Source of the DNA: Petaurus breviceps papuanus
Lineage: Eukaryota > Chordata > Mammalia > Diprotodontia > Petauridae
Assembly (NCBI GenBank): GCA_028583685.1
Contig: JAMXIF010000058.1
Coordinates: 12,802,670-12,866,669, forward strand
Direction: 5' to 3'
DNA: 64,000 nt
Positions within the stretch are counted from its first letter, which is position 1. Every line of letters starts with the position of its first letter. The notes beneath the pieces were generated by a model. The model was not told the DNA's origin. It did no database searches and saw nothing but the letters and a program-made list of their open reading frames with translations. Shown in pieces: positions 1 to 12,323 of this stretch. A program made the position numbers and the translations under genes.

Positions 1-860
1 ACATACCTTCCTCAATAAGACTTCTCTTTCCAACCACTGATGCTCTACTCGGCCTCACTGCCCAATGGTTAACATACTCCCAATTCCCTTATACTCAACT
101 CATCCCAGTGATTATGAATCTACAGCTGCTTTTGCACAACCCCTTTCAACCATTCTAAACTCAAAACGTATCCACCTCAATCCCATTCTCCCCCAAATCC
201 TAATCTCAATTCCACATCAAATCTTTTCTCAACCCTTAACCAGATAGAATGCTTGCTCTATACTTAATAAAAGAAAAAAAATTCTTTCATCTTAATTCTC
301 TTCCTTTCTCATTCTTTCCATCTCCTATTCCTGAGGCATGGCTCCTTCCTGATGACATCACTTTCCAGTACAAGCAATACTTTTTCTCATCCTTCCGCTC
401 CCCTAACTTACTGGTCATAGTAACTTTGTCTGAATATTCATTTTTCCCCATTGTCACTTTCAGATTCTACCTTGTTTGAGCTTCATGTTATCCAAATTTA
501 TCACCCAATCTAGATTCTATTGACTATTATCTATCAAACCCCAACATATTCTTCCTTTCTCAGTTGAGTTCAGTGCCTGGCTCACAGTCTCTCTTTTCTG
601 CATCACATGCTCTCAAACTAGGGAATTTCATTATAAATACTGATACCCTCTCAAATATCCTAACTTTCTAGTTTCTCATTCTACTCAATTCCCATAACCT
701 ACTTCTCCACTACCCTTCAACATACATACTGTTGATCTAGTCATCAAAACTGGAAAAAAAATCACGAAACCTTGCTAACTGGGTCCACTATATATTTGTG
801 TTACATAATCTCAAATAGACCTCACTTCTTTGCCTCCCTAATCAAATTATTACCTCACTC
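1..860 (+). repeat. Old L2/CR1-like LINE, endonuclease region (tentative)
   Basis: Pyrimidine-rich sequence that, around 620-750, resembles the L2/CR1 endonuclease segment: a 'GDFNIHVDT'-like stretch (gggaatttcattataaatac), then a 'VDLVI'-like stretch. It is heavily decayed with no long frame. The family call rests on these short similarities only. Confidence 0.35.
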
Positions 861-1316
861 ATCACAGCAGTTGTTCCAAACTTCTTGATCCTCAGGCCCC
901 CTCCCTTCCCTAATTCTAAGTACAAAGAGAATCTGAAAGGTCTTTATGATTTTTTCCATTGGGATTATTTTAGATACAAATAGTTATTAAGCAAGCACTG
1001 CTATTTGTATTGATATTTTAATGTTAAGGTTTTTTTTTTTTAAGATCACTGGTAACTTTTGAGAGAACAGATTGCGTAGAGAGGCGAAATTGGAAGCCAG
1101 AATACAAGATATTGAAAATGAAGTGGATAGTGAGGAACTGAAGACAAGGAGAGCACTGTCAAGGAACTGGGCAGTCAGATATAGGACCAAAGCATAAGGA
1201 GGGTCAAGTAAAAGGATTTAACATAACATAGTATTGGAATAAAATATGTATAAGACACAAAATCTCAAGATTAAAAAGGGATCTAGCTTTAAGTTAAAAT
1301 ATAAGTGCATATTAAA

Positions 1317-1535
1317 GTGGGTAGCTAAGTGGTTAAGTGGCTAGAGTGCCAGGTCTGGAGTCAAGACTCATCTTCCTGACTTAAAATCTGACTTCAGCCA
1401 TTTAACCCTGTTTGTCTCAATTTCCTCATCTGTAAAATGAGCTGGAGAAAGAAACGGCAAACCACTCCAGTATCTTTACCCAAATGGGATCACAAAGAGT
1501 CAGATATTACTGAAAAAGACTGAACAACAACAACA
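1317..1535 (+). repeat. MAR1-like CORE-SINE
   Basis: The order of parts is typical of marsupial MAR1: a tRNA-like head (gtagctaagtggttaagtgg), then 'cctcatctgtaaaatgagctggagaa', the 'cggcaaaccactccagtatc' segment, and a (CAA)n tail near 1,527. Confidence 0.75.
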
Positions 1536-1659
1536 AAATAAGAGGTTAAGCTGAAAGTTGATAGTTTCAGGGAAGTAAGAATCACTTCTGGCTAGAGAAA
1601 CAGGTTGTTTAATTTTTTTTAAAACTGAGATAAAACCTGGACCATAAAGAAAGAAAAGG

Positions 1660-1965
1660 GGGCGGCCAGGTAGCACAGCGAGTAAGAGCACTGGCTCCAG
1701 TGTTAAGAACACCAGGAGATCAAATCCCGGGCTCAGGCACTTAGCACCCACCCAGAAACACCTGGCCATGTAACCTTGAGCAAGTTACTTAACCCCAATT
1801 GCTTAGGGGCGGCCAGGTGGCTCAGCGAGTAAGAGCACCGGCTCCAGTGTCGGGATGACCTGGATCAAATCCGGGCTCAGACACTCAGCACCACACCCAG
1901 AAATAATAACTGGCCGTGTAACCTTGAGCAAGTTACTTAACCCCAATTGCTTTAAAAAAAAAAAA
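1660..1965 (+). repeat. Dimeric tRNA-derived SINE (copy 1)
   Basis: Two tRNA-SINE monomers lie head to tail. The left one (1,660-1,805) ends at 'caattgctta' without a poly(A) tract. The right one (1,806-1,965) has 'ggtggctcagcgag' and 'ccacacccagaaataa', and ends in poly(A). One pair of 14-bp repeats (aaagaaagaaaagg, 1,646-1,659 and 1,966-1,979) flanks the whole unit, so it inserted as a dimer. Confidence 0.85.
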
Positions 1966-2049
1966 AAAGAAAGAAAAGGATTTTAACAGGCAAAGATATA
2001 GACGAAATCTGCTCCAGACATGAGAGATAAACTGCATAAATGAAGAGGA

Positions 2050-2265
2050 GTAAGGTAGGAACAAGAGCACGGAAGTGCTAGAAATCTAGCTTAAGCAGAA
2101 GGTTGCATCCAGAGAAGTGGTGTGAATGAAGGCTGGAAAAGCAAACTGAGACAGAGCTGTAAGAAAGCACTGAATGTGGGTTAAGGAGTTTACACTTTGT
2201 TCTAGGAGCAATGGGGAACTAATGAAGGTTTCATACAGGGCAATGACATGATCAGACAAAATAAA
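2050..2265 (-). repeat. L2-like LINE fragment
   Basis: The stretch 'gttaaggagtttacactttg...gcaatggggaactaatgaagg...gggcaatgacatgatcaga' matches the antisense of the L2 segment also seen at 14.3 and 58.97 kb. Short and diverged. Confidence 0.45.
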
Positions 2266-2269
2266 ACAC

Positions 2270-3520
2270 AAAAATAAAGTAGCTACAGGCATAGCTTACA
2301 CCAATATTGACTGTTCAAAATCTGAACTTGAATGAAATGTGGTCTGGATATGTGCTGATCATCACATTTAACTTTTTTAAAAGTTTAACCTCTAATGTAC
2401 AAACCATAATTCAGAGTCCTAGAATAGACCCAAACCTAGGAATATCCAAGCCACATTTGTTTCAATAGATCTCCACTGAAAAAGGCATACAAAGAACCAA
2501 TTACAGCAAGATATTCAGGCAATAACTGGTCAAATCAAAGGCCAATTGAACACAATGAATCTCAAATTTAAGTGGCACAGCCTAGGGTGGAATGCTCATC
2601 AAGAGTAGACAACACCACCAATCAGGAAGAAGGTGATGAAGTTCAAAAAATGAAGTAAGGTAGGACTGTGAGGCAAAAAGGCAGACTCTCCAAATTAACA
2701 GGTTCTGTAACTAGTAACCATAATTGCAAACTATAGGCGTTATCACATCCAGTGCTGAAAGAACTTTTCCTGTACGTCTTTACAGTTATATAGGAAGAGA
2801 CATAATGATCACTCTCAGTGTCACTTTCAAAAATAATGTCACATATAATAATGGTCTTCTATTGAAGTCATATTCCAAGACCTCACGATGGTACAGACAT
2901 GACCCCTGGTTTTCAAAATGAGATGCTAGTAATACACAAACTCTAAAAAGTCTTGGCAAGCTAGAAAGGCTATTAAGTACAGGTTCTGCATAGGTTTATG
3001 TGATCTGTACCCAAGATCAAATAAGCTAAATTTTACAAAGAATCATGATCAAAAAGTTAGCCACCAGGTGACATTTTTTTTTAACCAGATAAGTATGGAG
3101 AAATTAAAATATTCATTGGCTAAAGGAGAATTCATCACAGGGAAAATTATGGCTGCTTTCTAAAATTAGAGTAACAGCATAAAACTGCCTTTAAATTATG
3201 CTTAAGAATAACTAAATCAAAATATTTTTAAAATTTTGAGACTAATTATATCTAAGCTATGATAACAATCATTTCTACATTGTAATATTTTAGGGGATAA
3301 CTGCTTTTATTCTCGATAGCTGCACTATGGTTTTTTGTTTTTGTTTTTTAAACTCAGGGAAAGGAATTACTGTTTGGGTAATATTTTCTAATAATTATGT
3401 TTTCTACAGAAAAGGCACTGAGTACAAACTTATTCTTTCTGCTCTCATATAGGTTTCTTTCTTTTTTTCTTTCTTTCTATGACAGCATTCTTCTAGTTTC
3501 CTTGTTTCATCCTTGATATA
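2270..3520. other. Intron sequence, nothing recognised
   Basis: AT-rich sequence with short poly-T and CTTT runs near 3,456-3,480. No repeat family, exon or regulatory element is apparent. Confidence 0.5.
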
Positions 3521-3532
3521 AGAAATGGTGAA

Positions 3533-3692
3533 GGGGCAGCCAGGTAGCACAGCTAGTAAGAGCACCGGCCCCAGAGTCGGGATAATCTGGGATCAAATCC
3601 AGGCTCTGATAATTAGTATCCACCCACAAACACCTGGGCCTGTAACCTTGAACAAGTTACTTAACCCCAATTGCTTTAAAAAAAAAAAAAAA
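3533..3692 (+). repeat. tRNA-SINE monomer, 'left' type
   Basis: A single copy with 'cagctagtaagagcaccggccccag', the diagnostic 'ccacccacaaacacctgg' and 'caattgcttt' plus poly(A). Imperfect target repeats agaaatggtgaa (3,521-3,532) and agaaatgttggtgaa (3,693-3,707) flank it. Confidence 0.8.
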
Positions 3693-4014
3693 AGAAATGT
3701 TGGTGAAGCCTGGCTTCAGATTTCAATTTTTTTCATTTTATTAGAGCTATAAGGCCACTTATGAATTTTTAGTATATAATCATGCCATGCATATATGTTT
3801 AGCTTCCCCAGCTAGACTGTAAGTTCCTATGCTGAAACAATCCTGTATCCATTCAAGGGCTACCAACACTTAGTAGTTATCACTCTAAAATCTAGTTGGA
3901 AAAAACAAAGATTTAAATATCCTCCAAAAAAAATCACTTTTGAAAAGAAACTTGGCAGTTTAGCTAAGAAGCTACTTCATCAGTATAGACATGGCTTTAA
4001 ATGAAAAATCCCTT

Positions 4015-4645
4015 TAAAATATTTGCTTTTCCCTCTGACCCAGAGATCCTACTGCTAGGCAAAGATCCTTCGCCGACAAAATGAAAGACAGAAAGGAAAG
4101 TTCCACATGCCCCCAAAATATTTATAGTAGCATTTTTTTTGTAGTAGCAAAAAATTAAAAAACACAATAGATGCCTATCAATTGGGTAAACTTGTGGTAC
4201 ATTAATGTAATGGAAAATTCCTAAGATATAAGAAACAACAAATATGAAGAATATTTGAGAAGAATAGAGAGAAGCATGAAAAAGTTATATGAACAGATAC
4301 AAACTAAAGTAAGCAGAACAGTAAAATATATACAATGACTACATGCTGCAAATGGAAAATATCCACAAAAATTAAAGGCGAAGACTAATTAAAATGATCG
4401 AGCCTGTCCCTGAATGGGAAAAAAAAATTTCTTCCTATACAAAGGTAAGGGTCTATGGAGGGGCAATGTTGCATATACAGTCTGACTTGACTGATATGCT
4501 GCTTAGTTTCAATAAGCTGTTTTTCCTTCTTTCTTTCCAATTCTTTGCTTCAAGGGATGGCTCTGTGGGGAGGAGGAAGGAATATATATATTTGGAAATA
4601 AAGACAATTTGTAAAAAAAAAAAACTATCAATAAAAATTTTTAAA
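4015..4645 (+). repeat. L1 3' end (old, 5'-truncated)
   Basis: Diverged ORF2 C-terminal and 3' region. It starts at 'ctgacccagagatcctactgctagg', continues through 'tgcctatcaattgggtaaacttgtggta' and 'agtaagcagaacag', and ends in A-rich sequence. The same order occurs in the L1 tails at 28.0, 55.9 and 63.2 kb. Confidence 0.7.
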
Positions 4646-5284
4646 TATCTATTTTACTCTTCTAGTTTCAAATCATGGCTCCATATAATGATTACCCTAA
4701 AGGCAGAAGTACTCATATATGATGCAAATATTAAAAATTGCTAAGTTACATTATACTTGTCTTCACTATTAATAAATACTGACATTTATGTACTACTTTA
4801 AGTTTCACAAACTAAACTTTATCTCATTTGGTCTTTACATTACATAATCTTTTGGGGGAATGGAAGGCTGGGTTGGAATTTTTTTGAGGGAGAAGGATGT
4901 GATCTGACTCACACTATATCTGATTTTATTTAACACTGAGCATTACAATGGGGTTCTAAATACTAATTTTACAAGTTTTTGTTTGACTAATATAAAACAG
5001 GTCATCCAAAATTCAATAAAATTTGAAGCTACTCTTAGAGGAAGACAGTCTATAGTGGACCCAATGGACAAAAGAAAAATGGCCCAAAAATAACCTATTC
5101 CTTCAGGTCCTATACTTTTTTTAGATCCTTCATTAGATTTGTTTCCATATTCCTTTAGGATAGAATAGGATTTCTTTGTAACTAATGAAATATTGAGGTG
5201 GGGGTAGAGTAAGTGAGGTCTGTTCAAGCTGGGTTTATAAGTAAAGGAGAAAAGGTAAAGTCTTAGCTCATCTTTTTATTTTTT

Positions 5285-5515
5285 ATTGGAAGGAAATAAA
5301 TATTTATACAGGGCCTACTATGTGTGAGGCACTGTGGTAAGAGCTTTACAAATATTACTTCATTTGACCTTCACAACAAGGCTATAAGGTAGATATTATT
5401 ATCCTCACTTTAAAGCTGAAGCAAACATAAGTAAATTGTTCAGTCACGCAACTGCTAAGTATCTAAGGCTGGGTTTGAACTCAGGTATTCCTGACTCTAG
5501 GCCTGGCACTGTACA
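5285..5515 (-). repeat. MIR/CORE-SINE-like repeat
   Basis: Contains 'tttacaaatattacttcatttgaccttcacaac', a cattttacag-like segment and 'gggtttgaactcagg' in the antisense MIR/CORE-SINE order. Diverged. Confidence 0.6.
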
Positions 5516-5519
5516 AAAA

Positions 5520-6740
5520 GCTGCTTCTAAAAATGTTTTTAAAACAAAGAAAAAAAAATTTAAGACAACTCATTTAAATAGTGTAACTTCTGAAAAGTGA
5601 CATGACTTTTAAAAGTATGCCTTACTATTAAACCCTGTTTAGTGAATATAACTTTAGGTTTTTGTTTGCTTGACTTCAAATACTTCCTTGAAGCTGCCTT
5701 TTGCTAAAATGAGAAGCAATCATAACAGATACTGTCCAAAGCAGTTACTGGAATAGGTTTTGCCATGGAGTCTAGACACTAAGGTATGATCTGTTTTCAA
5801 TGATCAGATAAATCCTGGTTTTGTACTTAGAAAAAGTATAGATTTGCATTCTCTTCTTAAACTAGGTGGTTTTTATTTCTTTTTAAGCTGTGAACAGCAC
5901 TAGCTGACTTTTATGGTGAACTAAGATCTAGCATTTATCCATAAAGCTAATTCTGTGAAGCTCATTCACCAAATATTGCTGCCGTGACTTACAGTCAATA
6001 CCATGTGATGTGCTACAAAATACTGTCAATTTGTTGCTTGACATCAGATTTACATCGAATTACACTTGTGTTTTAGTAGTACTTTTTGCACAAACATACA
6101 GCAAATGTCTGAGAGCTGAGGAATGTTTGTGACTATTTTGTTCTTTGGTCTGTTAGGCATCGTCCCTAAGTTTCTGTGGTTTGTCTGTATCATCACATTT
6201 CAACTATAGAGTTTAAACTGATTCATGGAAAAATCAAAAAGGAAAGAAACAAAAATGAATTAAAAAAGAATAGAGCAAGTGTCCAAGACTAAAACTTGGC
6301 ATGTATCAACAGGATTTGAAAAGCCGCATTTTACCCTATAGCTAGGCCCTTATGTTTTCATGTCTCTCCTGTCTTGTCCATGTCTGCTCTTATGTGCCTC
6401 CCATCATGATGTGACTTCATATGCCTTGGGAGAAACTCACCCCTCTATCTGACCCTTTCTATTCCTACACTGCAGCACCATTCTGCTTCACTTATATCTC
6501 TCTGGATCTCTCTGCTTCCTTTTCCCATTTCCTCTTTCTATGTTTTCTGGGAAGGATCTTTAGGGGTATTCCACCTACAGACAGACCATAAGAGAAAATG
6601 CAAAAAAGGGCATTCCATGCAAAAAAAAAAAAAAAAAAACACAGAAATCTCATTTACTATCCATGCTAGAGGTAACATTTTCTCTTTCTCTACCTGTCAA
6701 ATGAGTTTCATAGCAAATGTGCAAAACTCCAAAGGGCTTA
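5520..6740. other. Intron sequence, nothing recognised
   Basis: Low-complexity AT-rich sequence with an A run at 6,621-6,638. Open frames here are chance frames. No exon signal is seen. Confidence 0.5.
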
Positions 6741-6744
6741 TCAT

Positions 6745-6982
6745 TTGTTGTTTTTCAGTAGTTTTCCAGTCACGTCCAATTCTTCATGACTCCATGTGGG
6801 GTTTTCTTGGCAAAGAGACTGGAGTAATTTGCCATTTCTTCCTCCAGCTCATTTTACAGATGGGAAAACTGAGGCAAACAGGGTTAAGTGACTTAACCCA
6901 GGATCACAAAACTAGTAAGAATTTGAGGCCAGATTTGAACTCAGGAAGATTAGTCTTCTTGACTTCAAGCCCAGCAGTGTCC
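6745..6982 (-). repeat. MAR1-like CORE-SINE
   Basis: Antisense MAR1 order: 'ttttcagtagttttccagtcacgtcc', 'ggggttttcttggcaaag', 'cattttacagatgggaaaactgaggc', 'gatttgaactcagg'. The 139-residue open frame across it is a by-product of the SINE. Confidence 0.8.
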
Positions 6983-6984
6983 AA

Positions 6985-7948
6985 AACTTATTATCTGGAG
7001 CCACAACAAAAAATAATAAGATCTGAAAGTCCATGAAATTTTATTCAAACTCTGGGAGTAAGATTAACAGAAAATGCCTATTATTAGATCTCTTCCCTCA
7101 ATCAAGTGTTCACAACTATTATTTGGTTAGCTTTGGACTAAACATTAATTTACCATAGTAATTCACAAAGTAAGTTTCAAGCATTTGCCTAGATTGTAGT
7201 AAAGACTAATAATAAGTCTACCTAACTACATACTGCTTCTCATGCTAACCACTAAGCAATGAATTTCAACAGAATAAAATGAGAGTTCTACAAAAATCCT
7301 ACTGTGAAAAGATAAATTCAGTCTTCACTTTTGGAATAAGAGTTTCTAAAACATGTCCATTAAAACTATTTTTCAGACAAAAGCTGTTCATGCAGATCAC
7401 TGAATCTTCTCTATAAATGTAGTTTTGTTTGTTTTAAATTTAGAAATGCCATGCTGCAGCTATCTACTTCAATTTCAAAACCAGTAATAGACCTCAAACT
7501 TACTTCAAATGGATATTTTAGAGTTTTTCTTATTTAGTCACCAAGACATATGAATGTAAAAAAGGGATCTTCTTGGTGGGTGAACCCATAGCTCCTATAT
7601 TCCTTAATATAAGGGTTCTTTTGTTTTTAATAACTATGGGGTACTCGGCTTACAAAAGTGATGAATCAACACATGGATAATATATTGTTCAAAAGTAGAT
7701 TCCACATATTGTATTAGTTCTTGACTTATTCACAGTTTTCTGTTAAATTCATTCATACATAAGCTGTCTAGAATTCAATACATTTTCCCACAGAAATCAA
7801 GTAATTAAATTCTGAAGCCAGCCCAGAAAAAATACAGTTTTTAATTCATAATCTAACTGAACAATAAAGTGTAGAGTAGTGGATAGAAAGCCAGACTAAG
7901 ATACAGAGAATCATGTATAAATGTATAAATTCAGTCTCTGATTTTATA
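6985..7948. other. Intron sequence, nothing recognised
   Basis: AT-rich unique-looking sequence. No repeat, exon or RNA gene signal that I can support. Confidence 0.5.
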
Positions 7949-7975
7949 CACACACACACACACACACACACACGT
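7949..7975. repeat. (CA)n microsatellite
   Basis: A run of about 12 CA dinucleotides, followed by gtatatg. Confidence 0.9.
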
Positions 7976-7977
7976 AT

Positions 7978-8560
7978 ATGAGATGCATGAAAAGTCCAAG
8001 AGACAGTTTCTGGTTAATTAATAATTTATTAATTAGACTAGAAAATAACAAATTGATGGTCAGTGATCTCTCTCAATAACCAAAGACAAAGACCGTGGAG
8101 ATAATCTAATGCTTAAATACCTTTGGAAAAGTGGGTGCCCCTGACAGGCGGAAGATCACCCTTGACAGGTGAATCAACTAGGGAATGGACTGAGAACTTG
8201 ATCACTTAGCTGCCTTTAGCACTCTGAACAAAGGAATCCATCTCCACCTAGACCACTCCCACTGAACAATTTGAGGAGAGGAGGGGTGTTTCAAGGGCCT
8301 GAGTCTAAGGCTTTTAAGTCTAGAATTCACCTAAATTAGATATTCTTTAAATTTCAATCAAAAGTAAGCTCTCTGAGTCGGTTAGGGTCCTGCCCCCAAG
8401 CCTGAGAAAAATGTTTCCTGGCCAATCTCATCAACAGCCCAGTCCTTCAGAACTGATTGACCTACAAGGGCAGGTCCCTGAAAGAGTAAATAAAGGGGGG
8501 GAAAAATCTCAACCCTAATTTAATAATTGGTTATTAATATAAGAGAAAAAAAATCATTTC
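7978..8560 (-). mobile_element. Possible solo LTR of an endogenous retrovirus (fossil)
   Basis: On the minus strand a TATA-like box (TATTTAAG, near 8,112-8,119) is followed about 90 nt later by AATAAA (8,025-8,030). The stretch is more GC-rich than its flanks, and no internal retroviral region adjoins. The ends are not certain. A broken relic if the call is right. Confidence 0.4.
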
Positions 8561-8579
8561 TTTTAATACAGAGGGGATG

Positions 8580-8955
8580 AAGGGCCCTCACCTATTAATT
8601 GGTCATCTATCACTATTTAAACAGCAATCTAATTGGTCTCCTAACTCAAGTCTCTCTCCATTGCAATTTACCCTTCAGTCAGCTGTCAAACTTATCTTCC
8701 TAAAACACAGATCTCTTCAATCACCTTCCTTCTCGATACACTCCTATGCCTGTGGGACAAACATAAAATCCTCTTTGGACATTGCTCTCTTCCCATCATT
8801 TCAACATTCTTACACTTCCCTTTCTTCTATGTACTCTATGATGCAGCAACGCCTCCCGCCCGTCTAATGGCACTCCATTCCTTCCTTCTTGATGGCTTAC
8901 TGCCTACTCAGAAATCTCCACTTCCTGGCTGCCTTCAAGCCTCAGCTAAACCGAA
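8580..8955 (+). repeat. L2 LINE 3' region
   Basis: Shows the order of the L2 3' half: 'cagtcagctgtcaaacttatcttcctaaaacacagat', later 'cacttcctggctgccttcaagcctcagct'. The same modules recur at 48.9-49.3 kb. Confidence 0.55.
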
Positions 8956-8959
8956 CTTT

Positions 8960-9560
8960 CTATTGGACGGTGTTCTAGGCATTTTGGTTAGTGTTACTCA
9001 GTTATGTCTGACCACATAAATGCTGCCTCTCTATCCAATGAGAGGAAGGGAAGAAAGGGATACAGAGACAATTCAAATCAACACACATTTGATCATGATA
9101 TAATTACAGCTGCTAGGGGCAAGGCTGGCCTGAGAGTCAGGAGGATCTGAGTTCTGATCCTACCTTTCATGCATGTATTTCAAAATATGCTGGTGGAGAA
9201 CAAGAGGTTAAACCCTTCAATGCCCCCCAGGCTACTAAAAACCTATAAAGAAGGCCTACACAGTGCCATGGCTCCAGCTGGGCTGTCCCCCATCTTGGAA
9301 CAGAGCCCAGAACAAGCAAGCATTTAATAAATGACTGTTGACTTTGGACTGAAGGACTAAATTGGCCAATGCTTGGCATCAAACTCTTGGGCAAAGCCCT
9401 ACTGTTTTCCATGGTTTAATTTCTCCAGATGACAAAGAAAAGGTAGACTCCATAAATTTATATAAACTAACAAAATTCACACTAACAAGTTATTTTAGAT
9501 CAAAATCATTAAGCAACATTAATTTACCCTTATCATGACCTATATTAAGAAAATATATCA
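8960..9560. other. Intron sequence with a short SINE remnant
   Basis: Only a fragment at about 9,115-9,170 (ggcctgagagtcaggaggatctgagttc) resembles a tRNA-SINE body. The rest is unrecognised. Confidence 0.4.
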
Positions 9561-9721
9561 GGGGCGGCTAGGTGGTGCAGTGAATACCTGGAGTCAGGAG
9601 GACCTGAGTTCAAATTCCGCCTCAGAAACTTTACACAAAACTAGTCGTGTGACCTTGGGCAAGTCATTTAAACCCATTGCCCTACCTTCCCCTCTCAAAA
9701 AAAAAAAAAAAAAAAAAAAAA
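9561..9721 (+). repeat. tRNA-derived SINE (WSINE1-like)
   Basis: Standard marsupial tRNA-SINE ending in a long poly(A). Perfect 14-bp target repeats aaaga-type (aagaaaatatatca, 9,547-9,560 and 9,722-9,735) flank it. An internal gap after 'gtgcagtgaata' removes about ten bases relative to other copies. Confidence 0.9.
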
Positions 9722-10194
9722 AAGAAAATATATCAAAGTTTTCATGAGATAAAGGAAAATATAAACTTGACTTTATTACCTCCTTCTTTCCTTTTACATT
9801 CACAACTTTTAGATGCTGTGGAAGAAAAGGTTTCTCTTGCAATTAAATATCTACATGCCAAAAAAGCAAAAACTTTTGTCAATGTTTGGAAGTAAACATG
9901 AAACACAAAAATTACCTTTAAGTTTAGTTTTATGAATTTAATTTTTCCTTGAAGGGCCCCTGCCTTGAGAATGAAAATATACTTTTATCCAATGATTTTT
10001 ATTATAAATTTTCAACTTTGATATAGATTTAGGATTTTTTATTATTTTAATGTGTAATGTGTACCCAAGGCCCCATTAAATTTTTTTTTGAGATCCTATG
10101 TATTTTTGCCATTTGACAGAATGAAAAGACATGAGAACTATGAGACAAAACAGTCAAAATATTTCATCCAAATAAAATGTACAATAATCAGATT

Positions 10195-10390
10195 CACAAT
10201 TAAGTGATGATATCCCAGATGACAGATGGTTTTACTACTAAATGATCTAGTCTGATCCTCTAATTATATGGATGTGGAAACTGAAGCCCAAAGAGACTGT
10301 GCCTTTACCTGTTTCCCAGCTGCAAAAATGGGACAAGAACCTGGGTCTCATGACTTCCAACCCAATGTTCTTTTCATTATATCAAGCAAT
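10195..10390 (-). repeat. MIR-like repeat
   Basis: Contains 'gatctagtctgatcctctaattatatggatgtggaaactgaagccc' and 'cctgggtctcatgacttcc' in antisense MIR order. Confidence 0.5.
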
Positions 10391-10601
10391 AGGCTTCACC
10401 AAAGATCAGAATTTTTCAAAGCATTTGTACACGTCTTTGCCCTTAAGTCTAGTTTTTCCATCTTATCTTCCACAGATATTTAAAAATGGAACAAAAAACT
10501 TGAAAAGCAGTGTTCAAAAAGTACACATTACTCAAGAGAATACAGTTTACAGTATAGGTAACAAACTAGGCTGAGAAAGATTATATCTGCAAATAATAGA
10601 A

Positions 10602-10770
10602 GAGTAGGGAAAGCTACGTGGCACAGTGAATAGAGCACTGGCCCTGGAGTCAGGAAGACCCGAGTTCAAATTTGACCTCAGACACTTAGCACGTACTAGC
10701 CATGTGACCTTGGGCAAGTCACTTAACCCCAATTGCCCTGCTTTCCTCCCTCCAAAAAAAAAAAAGTAAT
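10602..10770 (+). repeat. tRNA-derived SINE (WSINE1-like)
   Basis: Full-length SINE with a changed head (ggaaagctacgtggcac). Target repeats aataatagaa lie at 10,592-10,601 and 10,771-10,780. Confidence 0.85.
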
Positions 10771-10780
10771 AATAATAGAA

Positions 10781-11390
10781 CAGTATCAGTTTACATGTAT
10801 TTGTTTCTTTCTCAACTAGTCAAGCTATGCTATCAAATTTATTGCAAAATCTTAAATTAAACAATTTTTCTATTACTTAAAGTTTACAAAAACATCATTT
10901 TCAGATGAAATATAAGGAGTAGTTTGAGAATCTGTAGAGTAAGAAGGGTCAAGGTTTCAAAAATGGAGTTCACAGCAATTAGCCTCTGATCTACCTTAAT
11001 TTCTCAGTTCATTTTGTTACAATATCTTGATTTCCCCAAAGAAATTCCTTTGGGTTAGGCTTGTAGACTCTCAAGAACAAAGTACATTTGGGGGGGCTGC
11101 CATGGATGAGGATGCTGCATAGTTTCTTGGTGCTATGGAAAGACACCTGCAAAAGATCACCAAAAGGAAGTGGAACGGAGTAACTGAAAAACCAAGCACA
11201 GTCCTAGGTGAAGAGATAATGTAACATACCACCTTCCTCCCTACTGGCAGAGGAGTGAAAGACTACCAGAACAGAAGATTACTTATGCTATCAAATCTGT
11301 ATTGGATGTTTTTGTTTAATTGTTTTTATCAAAGGGATGGATCAAAATGGAGGACTTGGGAGGAAAAAAAAGGAAAAAACAAAAAGGCAA
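10781..11390. other. Intron sequence, nothing recognised
   Basis: AT-rich sequence with a G run near 11,090 and A-rich stretch near 11,365-11,390. No feature supported. Confidence 0.45.
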
Positions 11391-11394
11391 AAAG

Positions 11395-11570
11395 GAAGAC
11401 CTGACTTTGTGAGTGAGAAGATCTGAATTTGACTCTTAGCTCTCACACTATTTGAGTGACTTTGAGCAAATCACTTAACTTCTGAGACTCATACTTCTTC
11501 AATTGTAACAGGAGGGTCGCGATATTTTTGCTAACTACCTCAGAGTCACTGTGAAGAAATCCTTTGGTAA
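11395..11570 (+). repeat. MIR-like repeat
   Basis: Contains 'gactttgagcaaatcacttaacttctgagactc' and downstream 'cagagtcactgtgaag', the sense order of MIR. Confidence 0.55.
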
Positions 11571-11924
11571 ATCAATCTCCATCTACATAAGTTATTATTC
11601 ATACAATGTGAATCAGATAAATGAAACTTTTTTTTAAAAACATGTAGTTATTGGTCAATTCTGCTGAATGAATTAATATAGGTGGGGTAACGATTATTAC
11701 AACAGGTGACTTGCAAAGCATAAAAACACGGGGAGCCAAAGAAAAGTAATAGAAGTTTATGGGAATATCAAAGAGAAAATCTTTCCATTTTAAAATTTTA
11801 CACTGAGGGTGAATTTTATACAACTCCTTTTTGCTCTGTCATCTTCCCAAACTTCAAGAAAAAAAAATAATGGTATGGGCCTGGGAATTTAAACATTTAT
11901 AACAATGTTTCTATGTGGAAAAGG

Positions 11925-12291
11925 GGCCAAGGGGCAGAGTTAAGATGGCGGTGCAGAAACAGGACTTCCGTGGGGCTCCAGCTTCCACCTCCTCCAATTC
12001 ATGTAAAAGGTGACTCTGAAGAAACTTTAGAGCTACAGTATCATGTTTCGGGGGAAAATATGGTCATTCAGTGGAATAGAGGACTTTCAAGCATTCATGA
12101 TGAAAAAACCAGAGTTAAATAGAAAATTTGACATTCAGATTCTCACGCAAGAGAAGCATGAGAAGATAAACAGGGAAAAGAAATCATAAGGAACTTATCA
12201 AAATTGAACTATTTACATCCCTACAAGGAAAAACAATAATTGTAACTGATGAAACTTTTCTCAGTATGAGAAAAATTGAAGGGAATAGAAA

Positions 12292-12323
<32 letters not shown>

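Noticed and set aside
6617-7036. 139-residue open frame
   Set aside because: Falls on an A run and an antisense MAR1-like SINE.
7949-7975. CRISPR-like or other regular array
   Set aside because: Plain CA dinucleotide repeat; no spacer structure anywhere in the window.
9561-9721. tRNA gene
   Set aside because: The tRNA-like head belongs to a SINE with poly(A) and target repeats; no free tRNA gene was found.
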